Shown: positions 15,399 to 21,882 of the stretch, in pieces
Layout of the letters: every line of letters starts with the position of its first letter
Numbering within the stretch: position 1 is the stretch's first letter
Assembly: GCF_021474405.1 (NCBI RefSeq)
Contig: NZ_JAKEIO010000086.1
Coordinates: 1-32,476 of the forward strand
Length of the DNA: 32,476 nucleotides
Direction of reading: 5' to 3'
DNA from: [Streptosporangium] indianense
GTDB lineage: Bacteria > Actinomycetota > Actinomycetes > Streptomycetales > Streptomycetaceae
Notes under the pieces: model-generated
Told to the model about the DNA's origin: nothing
The model's database searches: none
What the model saw: the letters and a program-made list of their open reading frames with translations, nothing else
Position numbers and translations under genes: made by a program

Positions 15399-16742
15399 GT
15401 GACCACCTGGGCCGGCCGTACCGCCGCCGAGATAGCCGCCGCCGTACGCGACAAGCGGGTCACGCCCCGCGAGGTGGTCGCCGAGCACCTCGCCCGGATC
15501 GAGCGGCTCGACGGCCGGGTCGGCGCGTTCCGCGCGGTGCGCGCCGAGGCGGCCCTGGCCGAGGCCGACGAGGTCGCGGCGCGCGGCGACTTCGCCGAAC
15601 TGCCCCTGGCCGGGGTGCCCGTGGCCGTCAAGGACAACCTCGCCGTGCGCGGCGAGTCCCGGCGGATCGGCTCGGCCGCCACCCCGGACACGCCGGCCGC
15701 GCGCGATCATGTGACGGTCGCCCGGCTGCGGGCGGCGGGCGCGGTGGTCGTGGGGGTCACGAACGTCCCCGAGCTGTGCGTCTTCGGCACGACCGACGGC
15801 GTGCTGGGCATCGCCCGCAACCCCTGGGACCCCACACGTTCGGCAGGCGGTTCCTCGGGCGGCAGCGCGGCGGCCGTGGCCGCCGGGATGGTGCCGATCG
15901 CCCTCGGCAACGACGGGATGGGCTCCCTGCGCATTCCGGCCGCCAACTGCGGCCTCGTGACGATCAAACCGGGCCAGGGAGTGATCCCCACCGGCGAAGG
16001 GGACAGCACCTGGTTCGGCATGGCGCAGAACGGGCCGCTCGCCACGACCGTCGAGGACGCCCGCCTGATGTTCTCGGTCCTGGCGGGCACCGAGCCCGGC
16101 CCCGCGCCCGAGCCCGGCGTCCTCAGGGTGGCCGTGTCGCTGCGCAGTCCGCTGGCCGGGGTCACCGTCAGCCGTCCGTTCGCGGCGGCCGCCCGGGACG
16201 CGGCGGGGCTGCTGATGAGGGCGGGCCATCAGGTCCGGCGTGCCGACCCGCCCTACCCGATGTCCCTCGCCACGACCTCGCTGACGCACTGGACGGCGGG
16301 CACCGCCGCGGACGCCCTGCCGCTCGACCCCCGGCTGCTGACGCGCCGCACCCGCGTCCACGCCCGGCTCGGCCGGCCCTTCCTGCGCACGGTGAGCTCG
16401 GGGTCGAGCCGTGAGCGGTTGCGCCGTCGGCTGGAGCCGTTCTTCGCCGAGCACGACGTGCTGCTGACGCCCGCGCTCGCCCGCCGTTCTCCGAAGGCCG
16501 GGCCATGGCACGAGCGGGGCTGGCTGAGGAACGTGCTGGCGAACACCACCTACTCGCCCTTGACGCCGCCGTGGAACCTGACCGGCTGGCCCGCCATGTC
16601 CGTCCCCTGCGGCACTCTCCCCTCAGGCGCCCCGTGCGCCGTGCAGCTGGTGGGCCGCCCCGGCACGGAGTCCCGACTCCTGGCTCTGGCCGGGCAGTTG
16701 GAGGAGCGAAACCCGTGGCAGCGCACGGCGCCGATGGACTAG
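15399..16742 (+). CDS. Amidase signature family hydrolase
   Basis: The 447-residue protein is an amidase-signature enzyme that hydrolyses carboxylic amides by a Ser-cis-Ser-Lys triad. The triad is visible: Lys78 in VAVKDN, the cis-Ser Ser152 in GGSSGGS, and the nucleophile Ser176 in GMGSLRIPA, 24 residues apart as in GatA. The usual DGGGSIRIPA is DGMGSLRIPA here. It lacks gatB/gatC neighbours and GatA-specific features, so a stand-alone amidase is more likely than a tRNA amidotransferase subunit. The substrate cannot be told. GTG at 15399 follows a GAGGAG ribosome site. The upstream exported hydrolase ends 141 bp before it. Confidence 0.92.
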   Translation: MTTWAGRTAAEIAAAVRDKRVTPREVVAEHLARIERLDGRVGAFRAVRAEAALAEADEVAARGDFAELPLAGVPVAVKDNLAVRGESRRIGSAATPDTPAARDHVTVARLRAAGAVVVGVTNVPELCVFGTTDGVLGIARNPWDPTRSAGGSSGGSAAAVAAGMVPIALGNDGMGSLRIPAANCGLVTIKPGQGVIPTGEGDSTWFGMAQNGPLATTVEDARLMFSVLAGTEPGPAPEPGVLRVAVSLRSPLAGVTVSRPFAAAARDAAGLLMRAGHQVRRADPPYPMSLATTSLTHWTAGTAADALPLDPRLLTRRTRVHARLGRPFLRTVSSGSSRERLRRRLEPFFAEHDVLLTPALARRSPKAGPWHERGWLRNVLANTTYSPLTPPWNLTGWPAMSVPCGTLPSGAPCAVQLVGRPGTESRLLALAGQLEERNPWQRTAPMD

Positions 16743-16814
16743 GGTCGGCCGGGTGACTGCCGGGTCGGCCGTAGGCCATGCACGAGTGAGGCGCCCGGCC
16801 TCGGAGTGAGCGCG

Positions 16815-16830
16815 GCGGGGATCACCCCGC
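16815..16830 (+). terminator. Short GC-rich hairpin after the amidase gene
   Basis: GCGGGG and CCCCGC pair with a 4-nt loop ATCA, about 70 bp after the amidase stop. It is a weak candidate without a T-run. Confidence 0.25.
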
Positions 16831-16949
16831 CCGGGCCCGCCCGAGAGCCGGAGAGGGCACGCGCCCCGCCTCCCGTCTTCGTGTCCTCATCCCCGCGCCC
16901 CTCATCGGCGCTTCCGCACGGATCCCGACACCCGGAGACGAACGCACGC

Positions 16950-17369
16950 ATGTCTTACACCCCGCAGGCCCCCGCACTCCCGACCACGGTCGCCCGCCTC
17001 GACCACACCGCCGTCTACGCTTCCGACCGCCGCCTGTCCGCGGAGTTCCTCGCGGCGGTCCTGGGTCTGGAGGTCGGCGCCCCCTTCGGCCCGTTCCTGC
17101 CCGTCGACCTGGGCAACGGCGTGACCCTGGACTACTACGAGAAGACCGACGAGCCGATCCAGTCGCAGCACTACGCGTTCCTCGTGCCCGAGGATCGGTT
17201 CGACGGCATGATCGACCGCCTGGAGGCGCTCGGTGTCACCTATTACGCAGACCCGAACCACACCCGCGCGGGCCGGGTCAACGACCTCTTCGGCGGCCGC
17301 GGCGCCTACTTCGAGGACCCGGACGGCCACAACATGGAGATCATGACCCGGCCGTACGCCCGGCCCTGA
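16950..17369 (+). CDS. VOC (glyoxalase/bleomycin-resistance fold) family protein
   Basis: From ATG at 16950 the protein has 139 residues and one vicinal-oxygen-chelate domain with paired beta-alpha-beta-beta-beta units. Candidate metal ligands are His in LDHTAVYA, His in SQHYAFLV and Glu in the final HNMEIMTRP. The signature GGRGAYFEDPDGHNMEI near the end is typical. Members act as metal-dependent lyases, dioxygenases or resistance proteins, and the sequence does not decide which. An in-frame GTG at 16806 would add 48 residues of Pro/Ala-rich low-complexity sequence before the domain, so the ATG, with GGAG upstream, is preferred. Confidence 0.88.
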   Translation: MSYTPQAPALPTTVARLDHTAVYASDRRLSAEFLAAVLGLEVGAPFGPFLPVDLGNGVTLDYYEKTDEPIQSQHYAFLVPEDRFDGMIDRLEALGVTYYADPNHTRAGRVNDLFGGRGAYFEDPDGHNMEIMTRPYARP

Positions 17370-17592
17370 CGGACTCCGCCGGGACGTCGCGGGAGACCAC
17401 CCAGTGGTGCTCGCCCAGGCGCCTGGCTCTCCTTCGCGGAGTGGTTCCGGTCCGGGGACCGGTCACGGCTGGGGCCCTCGGAGTGGAAGGCCATGCACCA
17501 GCAGCCGCCCCGGACGCCTTTGTGCCGCTCCGCCAGACCGGCGAAGTCCGGCCAGGCGGAGGCGTCCAGGGCTCCGTCCGAAGGCCGGTCAT
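17370..17592 (-). pseudogene. Frame-shifted and truncated GNAT acetyltransferase remnant
   Basis: A good ribosome site GGAGG at 17598-17602 precedes an ATG at 17592, but the open frame from that ATG has poor coding character. One base out of frame, high third-position GC starts at about codon 4 and encodes WPDFAGLAERHKG followed by GGCWCMAFH and RNHSAKE. From memory this matches the N-terminal third of a family of GNAT acetyltransferases. One missing base in the GGCC run just after the third codon would explain the shift. Near the AKE residues high-GC third positions move to another frame encoding RLGEHHWVVSRD, which runs into the VOC gene end. The acetyl-CoA-binding part is absent. It lies 16 bp behind an intact GNAT gene, with which it probably once formed an operon. 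Confidence 0.65.
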
Positions 17593-17608
17593 GGGTTCCT
17601 CCGTCGCT

Positions 17609-18091
17609 CTACAACGCCCGGTACATGATGTGCAGCCCCACCAGGCCGTGCCGCGGATGGTCGAAGGCCTCCGGGACCGTGCCGAGGATCGTGAAGCCGA
17701 GGGAAGTCCACAGTGCCACCGCGGGGTTGGTCTCGACGACGGCGTTGAAGACCATGCCCCGGAAGCCGGCGGTCCGGGCTTCGGTCAGGAGGTGTTCGGC
17801 CAGGGCCCGGCCGTAGCCCCGGCCGCCTTTGCCGGGGTCGACCATGAAACCGGCGTTGGCGATACCGGCGGCGGGGCCGCCGTAATTGGGGGTGAGGTAG
17901 GCGGAGGCGACGACGGCGCCGGTGTCGTCCTCGACGACGTAGACGCGTTTCGCCGGGTTCATCCACAGGACCCGGGCCTCCTCCTCGGAGGTGCCCGGGT
18001 CCCATGCGTAGGTCTCGCCCGCGGCGACGATGCGGTGCCAGAAGGGCCAGATGCGAGGCCAGTCGTCAGCCGTTGCTTCCCTGATCAGCAT
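17609..18091 (-). CDS. GNAT family N-acetyltransferase
   Basis: From ATG at 18091 the protein has 160 residues and one GNAT domain. The acetyl-CoA pyrophosphate loop is seen in GKGGRGYGRALAEHLL, and the following strand and helix in FNAVVETNPAVALWTSLGF, where the asparagine and the aromatic-rich end are typical. The sequence MLIREATADDWPRIWPFWHRIVA opens like phosphinothricin-type acetyltransferases, but the substrate is not predictable. It is cytoplasmic and uses acetyl-CoA. The ribosome site is weak. A decayed GNAT gene follows 16 bp downstream, and a 57-residue orphan gene precedes it at 56 bp on the same strand. Confidence 0.88.
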   Translation of the reverse strand: MLIREATADDWPRIWPFWHRIVAAGETYAWDPGTSEEEARVLWMNPAKRVYVVEDDTGAVVASAYLTPNYGGPAAGIANAGFMVDPGKGGRGYGRALAEHLLTEARTAGFRGMVFNAVVETNPAVALWTSLGFTILGTVPEAFDHPRHGLVGLHIMYRAL

Positions 18092-18147
18092 GGCCGTGAG
18101 TCTGGCACGGCCCTGCGCTCGGAGGTCGCGGAGGGGTGCGCCCGATG

Positions 18148-18321
18148 TCAGTCGACGCTGGGCAGGATGTGGGGCTCTGCGAGGTCGTCCTCGTAGCCCG
18201 CGAGGCGGATCGGGGCCGAACGGGCCCACACGTCGAGGCTGCCGAGCTCGTCGGCCCGTCGGCCGGCGCGCTCGCTACGTTCCTTGGGGCGCTGATCGCG
18301 ATTCGTCTTCTCCGGTGTCAC
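18148..18321 (-). CDS. 57-residue orphan small protein
   Basis: A GTG at 18321 preceded by AGGAG at 6 nt spacing opens a 57-codon frame ending TGA. Third positions are mostly G or C. The product is strongly bipolar: residues 1-25 are charged and basic (PKERSERAGRRADE), and residues 30-57 hold an aromatic/hydrophobic patch (VWARSAPIRLAGY) and an acidic tail ending EPHILPSVD. There is no signal peptide, cysteine or membrane segment. I do not recognise the family. The leader-core-like layout could suit a peptide precursor, but no modifying enzyme is near, so a small regulatory or binding protein is equally possible. A TTGACA hexamer lies about 80 bp upstream. Confidence 0.7.
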   Translation of the reverse strand: MTPEKTNRDQRPKERSERAGRRADELGSLDVWARSAPIRLAGYEDDLAEPHILPSVD

Positions 18322-18399
18322 CGCGCACTCCTTATGTGTCGGTCACCCTCGGGACGTACGCGCCGGTCCTGCTGCGCCTGACGCCCACTCGGGCCTCTA

Positions 18400-18405
18400 T
18401 GTCAA
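18400..18405 (-). promoter_or_regulatory. Consensus -35 hexamer upstream of the small gene
   Basis: The minus strand carries a perfect TTGACA in an AT-richer patch (GCATTTGACATAG). The -10 sequence at the proper distance is poor, so this is a partial promoter match for the 57-residue gene. Confidence 0.3.
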
Positions 18406-18724
18406 ATGCAGTTCGGACGCGGTGGCGCCGGTCGACTCACGGGAGAGCAGGCCGTGGTGAACCGGCTGGTCCCATGACGGACCGTGGGTGTGGGTAGGAC
18501 CCCGTGCTGCTGTCCGTCCGCATCAGACTAACCAAATGAGCAGGGCCCCGCTCGATGGGGCTGAAAACAACCGGTAACGATCGCGCGTCATCCGGTGTTC
18601 AACTCCGGTCTACGTCCTGATTTGTAGAGGTGCGGGCGATGTGCGAATCACTCGAACGGCGTACGTCGGCCACCGCGCTCTCCGGACGGTTGCGCAGTTC
18701 AAGCCCGGTTGGCCGGGTCACGAC
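18406..18724. other. Stretch without a convincing gene
   Basis: This block between the small gene's promoter region and the SDR-like gene has lower GC than its neighbours and no frame with Streptomyces-like codon use. A 40-codon minus frame at 18599-18721 begins inside the downstream side of a terminator hairpin and looks spurious. A short GCCCC/GGGGC hairpin lies near 18545-18560. It may be degenerate sequence adjoining the decayed GNAT region. Confidence 0.5.
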
Positions 18725-18764
18725 CCGCCTGCCGGGAGCCCCAAGTCGGGCTCCTGGCAGGCGG
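18725..18764 (-). terminator. Strong hairpin terminator after the SDR-like gene
   Basis: CCGCCTGCCGGGAGCCC pairs with GGGCTCCTGGCAGGCGG over 17 bp with one wobble or mismatch and a 6-nt loop. It begins 22 bp past the stop codon of the SDR-like gene. It has no T-run, as is common in actinobacteria. Confidence 0.75.
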
Positions 18765-18786
18765 CATGCTCCCCAGGGGGCCGTGC

Positions 18787-20289
18787 CTACCACTTGCCGG
18801 GCGCGTAGTCCTTCAGGAAGATCCCGTACAGGTCCTCTCCCGCCTCGCCCCGCACGATCGGGTCGTAGACCCGGGCCGCGCCGTCGACCAGGTCGAGCGG
18901 CGCGTGGAACCCCGCCTCGGCGAGCCGCAGCTTGTCGTAGTGCGGCCGCTCGTCCGTGATCCAGCCCGTGTCGACCGAGGTCATGAGGATGCCGTCGGTC
19001 TGGAACATCTCCTGCGCGCTGGTCCGCGTCACCATGTTCATCGCGGCCTTGGCGGCGTTGGTGTTCGGATGCCCGGCGCCCTTGTACCCGCGCCCGAAGA
19101 CACCCTCCATGGCGGACACGTTGACCACGTACGCGCGTCCGCTCTCCGCCTTCTTCGCGGCCTCGGCCATGGCCGGCCGCAACGCGCTGATCAGGATGAA
19201 GGGCGCCGTGTAGTTGCACAGCTGCGTCTCCAGCAGCTCCACGGGCGAGATCTGCTCGATGGTCTGCACCCAGGTGTTGGAGTCCACCACGTCGGGCACG
19301 AGACCGCCCGCGTCGATCGCCGTGCCGTCCAGGTGCCGTTCCACGCTGGCGTTGCCCGCGACCAGGGCGAGGTCGGCGACCTTCTGCGCATCCAGCCCGC
19401 TGGTGCCGAGCGGCAGCGCGGCGATGCCGTCGACCGCGCCGGAGTTGAAGGCGCCGATGACGTGGTGGCCGGGCAGCTCGCCGGCGGGCAGCGGGGCGTT
19501 CTCGCCCTCGACGAGGGCGGCGTACGCGGAGGGCAGGCGGCGCACGGTCTGCGTCGCGTTGTTGACGAGGATGTCGAGCGGGCCGGACTCGGCGACCTGT
19601 TCCGCGAGGGCCACGGCCTGTGCGGGGTCGCGCAGATCGATGCCGACGACCTCCAGGCGGTGCATCCAGTCCGCGGAGTCGTCCATGGCCTTGAAGCGGC
19701 GGATGGCGTCCTTGGGGAAGCGCGTGGTGATGGTGGTGTGCGCGCCGTCGCGCAGCAGCCGGAGCGCGATGTACATGCCGATCTTGGCGCGGCCGCCGGT
19801 GAGCAGGGCACGCTTGCCGGTGAGGTCGGCGCGGGCGTCGCGCTTGTCGCGGTTCAGCCGGGCGCAGTCCGGACAGAGCTGGTGGTAGAAGTAGTCGACT
19901 TCGACGTACCGGGTCTTGCAGGTGTAGCAGGAGCGCGGGCGCTGGAGTATCCCCGCGATCCTGCCCTCCTCGGTGGCCGACGTCGGCAGCAGGCCCTCGG
20001 TCTCGTCGTCGATGCGCTGGGCGGAGCCGGTCGCCGTGGCCTCCGTGACCGCCTTGTCGTGGGCGGTCTTGGCGGCCCGCCGCTCCTGGCGGCGGCGCTG
20101 CTTGACCGTGCGGTAGATACCGGCCGTGGCCCGGCGCACCGCGATGGCGTCCGGGTGGTCGACCTCCAGCTTGTCGAGTTCCTCGAGCACACTGAGGCAG
20201 ACGGCCAGGCGCTCCGGGTCGATGCCGGGTCCGTACGAGAGCCCGTCGGCCTCGTCCATGGCCTGCGGACCGTCCTGTGTCACCGTCAT
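18787..20289 (-). CDS. SDR-like protein with N-terminal zinc-finger extension
   Basis: The 500-residue protein has a helical, highly charged N-terminal domain (residues 1-115), a four-cysteine knuckle (Cys121, Cys124, Cys139, Cys142 in CYTCKTRY and QLCPDC) and a short-chain dehydrogenase/reductase Rossmann domain from ~155. The nucleotide loop reads TGGRAKIG (164-171) and the NNAT motif is at 243-246. Ser392 in NVSAMEG and Lys414 fit the catalytic Ser and Lys, but the position of the essential Tyr is Thr410 (TNAAK). About 90 extra residues sit between NNAT and the next SDR helix. It may therefore bind NAD(P) without normal oxidoreductase chemistry, or use another residue. ATG at 20289; it is a single gene with its own terminator. 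Confidence 0.85.
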   Translation of the reverse strand: MTVTQDGPQAMDEADGLSYGPGIDPERLAVCLSVLEELDKLEVDHPDAIAVRRATAGIYRTVKQRRRQERRAAKTAHDKAVTEATATGSAQRIDDETEGLLPTSATEEGRIAGILQRPRSCYTCKTRYVEVDYFYHQLCPDCARLNRDKRDARADLTGKRALLTGGRAKIGMYIALRLLRDGAHTTITTRFPKDAIRRFKAMDDSADWMHRLEVVGIDLRDPAQAVALAEQVAESGPLDILVNNATQTVRRLPSAYAALVEGENAPLPAGELPGHHVIGAFNSGAVDGIAALPLGTSGLDAQKVADLALVAGNASVERHLDGTAIDAGGLVPDVVDSNTWVQTIEQISPVELLETQLCNYTAPFILISALRPAMAEAAKKAESGRAYVVNVSAMEGVFGRGYKGAGHPNTNAAKAAMNMVTRTSAQEMFQTDGILMTSVDTGWITDERPHYDKLRLAEAGFHAPLDLVDGAARVYDPIVRGEAGEDLYGIFLKDYAPGKW

Positions 20290-20352
20290 CGCCGCTGTCG
20301 TTCCCTGCTCTGCCCTCGCGGCGCGCCGGTCGCGCCCGCTTTCGAAGGGCGG

Positions 20353-20383
20353 ATTTTACTTCAGGGCCGGGCCGCACCGCCAA
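20353..20383 (-). promoter_or_regulatory. Putative promoter of the SDR-like gene
   Basis: On the minus strand TTGGCG (20378-20383) and TAAAAT (20353-20358) are 19 bp apart in the only AT-rich patch of the 105-bp gap upstream of the SDR-like gene. The spacing is slightly long. The -10 fits the housekeeping consensus. Confidence 0.4.
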
Positions 20384-20394
20384 ACCCGCCCCGA

Positions 20395-21738
20395 TCACGA
20401 CCGGCAGGCCTTGATCAGCGTCGCCACCTCCTGCGACACGGCCGTGGCGAACAGATCGAGGTCGGGGACCGCCTCGCCGTCGGCGACCAGGCCGTAGTGG
20501 ACGCTGCCCCGGTACGTGGAGACAGCGACCGCCAGGGAGTGGCCAGGGGCCAGCGGGGCGAAGGGGAAGACGGCGGTGAGGGGGTGGCCGCCGAGCTTCA
20601 GGCCCAGGCTGGGCAGGGGCACGCTGGTGACCAGCAGGTCGAACCAGAGGCGGGCCGCCTGGCCGACCAGGGGGCCGCCGAGCCGGTGGGCGAGGGCGGG
20701 GACGTGGTCGGCGAGCAGGGCGACGGCGCCCGCGCCCCGGTTGGGGCCGGCGTCCTTGTTGCGGTCCATGGCATCCCGGACCGAGGCCAGGCGGGCCAGC
20801 GGGTCCGGGTCGTCCACCGGAAGCCGTATCAAGTACCCGGAGAGCCGGTTGCCCTGCGGGTACGCGGTGCGCGGGCGGCGCTTGGAGACGGGGATCAGCG
20901 CACGGGGCGCGACGCCCTCGCTGCCGTCCCCGCGCCCGTCGAGCCAGCGGCGCAGGGCGCCGGCGACGACCGCGATGAGGACGTCGTTGACGGTGCCGCC
21001 GACGGTCTTGCGCACGCGGTGGACGTCGTCGAGGTCGAGCACCACGCCGGCGGTGCGGCGGGTGCCGCTCGGCTCGCAGGTCAGGGCGGGGGTGGAGCGC
21101 ACGTCGAGGGAGGAGCGGGCGACGGCGGCGCCGATGTCCAGGGCGCGGCTCATGTCGGACAGGGCCCTGCGCATCATCCCGGGCAGATCGCGCACGTCCG
21201 GCACGAGGCCACGCGGGGCCGCGGCGGGGCGCGGCCGGGGCGGGGGCATGTCCATCGGGTCCATGACGCCGGCCGCGAGGGTCAGCGCCCGCAGCCCGTC
21301 GGCCAGGGCGTGGTGGAACTTGAACAGCACGGCGAAGCAGACGCCGTCCTCGCCGGGCAGCACATGGGCCTCCCACGGCGGCCGGTCGCGCTCCAGGGGA
21401 CGTCCCATGAGCCGGCCCGCCACCGCGTGGAAGTCGGCGGTCGGGGCGTGCAGCCGTACGTGGTTCAGGGGGTCGAAGTCCGGGTCCGCCTCGCGGGCCG
21501 CGCCGCCGAAGGCGAGCGGGCGGCGCAGCGCGGCGGGCAGCGGCTGCCACACGTCGCGGATGCGCATCCGCAGCCCGGGGACCCCGGCGGCCCGGGCCGC
21601 GAGCAGGTCCGCCGCGTGGGCGCCCGCGGCGGGCGAGTGGGCCGAGAAGATCCCGAGCGCGCCGAGGTGCATCGGGTGCTCGGCGGACTCGAGGTTCCAG
21701 AACGCCAGGTCCAGAGGGGCGAGCAGATCAGCAGTCAA
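20395..21738 (-). CDS. Wax ester synthase / diacylglycerol O-acyltransferase (WS/DGAT)
   Basis: The 447-residue protein matches the bacterial WS/DGAT family, which joins acyl-CoA to diacylglycerol or long-chain alcohol to form storage triacylglycerol or wax ester. The N-terminus carries the family start (LAPLDLAFWNLESAEHPMH). The catalytic HHxxxDG is His142-His143-Ala-Leu-Ala-Asp147-Gly148. Later family blocks are seen in TVNDVLIAVVAGALRRWL, GNRLSGYLIRLPV and VTSVPLPSLGLKLGG. It probably acts at the inner face of the membrane or on lipid droplets. The start is TTG at 21738 with GAGG 9 nt upstream, so expression may be modest. An inverted repeat GTACG-N9-CGTAC lies 65 bp upstream. It may contribute to carbon storage alongside the nearby glgC/glgA. 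Confidence 0.92.
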   Translation of the reverse strand: MTADLLAPLDLAFWNLESAEHPMHLGALGIFSAHSPAAGAHAADLLAARAAGVPGLRMRIRDVWQPLPAALRRPLAFGGAAREADPDFDPLNHVRLHAPTADFHAVAGRLMGRPLERDRPPWEAHVLPGEDGVCFAVLFKFHHALADGLRALTLAAGVMDPMDMPPPRPRPAAAPRGLVPDVRDLPGMMRRALSDMSRALDIGAAVARSSLDVRSTPALTCEPSGTRRTAGVVLDLDDVHRVRKTVGGTVNDVLIAVVAGALRRWLDGRGDGSEGVAPRALIPVSKRRPRTAYPQGNRLSGYLIRLPVDDPDPLARLASVRDAMDRNKDAGPNRGAGAVALLADHVPALAHRLGGPLVGQAARLWFDLLVTSVPLPSLGLKLGGHPLTAVFPFAPLAPGHSLAVAVSTYRGSVHYGLVADGEAVPDLDLFATAVSQEVATLIKACRS

Positions 21739-21802
21739 GGGCTTGCCTCGCGTCGACGACGGGTGGGCCAGCAGTCAACCGCCCCCAGCCGATTACGGTC
21801 AA

Positions 21803-21821
21803 GTACGATCAGGCTACGTAC
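21803..21821. promoter_or_regulatory. Inverted repeat upstream of the WS/DGAT gene
   Basis: GTACG and CGTAC arms are separated by 9 nt in an AT-richer patch between the WS/DGAT gene and the glycosidase terminator. It could be a TetR-like operator controlling the acyltransferase gene. Confidence 0.3.
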
Positions 21822-21836
21822 AGTTAACAGCAGATT

Positions 21837-21867
21837 AAGTCCCACCCCGGGATATGGGGCGGGACTT
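21837..21867 (-). terminator. Hairpin terminator after the GH2 glycosidase gene
   Basis: AAGTCCCACCCC pairs with GGGGCGGGACTT over 12 bp with one mismatch and a 7-nt loop; one more A-T pair extends the stem to 13 bp. It starts 15 bp past the glycosidase stop codon and just ahead of the WS/DGAT promoter region. Confidence 0.75.
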
Positions 21868-21882
21868 ATGGTGCATGTGCCG

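Noticed and set aside
15399..16742. GatA subunit of the tRNA amidotransferase
   Set aside because: The amidase triad is shared by the whole family; there are no gatB or gatC genes and the C-terminal part is not GatA-like.
18599..18721. 40-codon minus-strand frame behind the SDR-like gene
   Set aside because: Its GTG lies directly after the terminator hairpin of the SDR-like gene, any ribosome site would be inside that stem region, and third-position GC is low.
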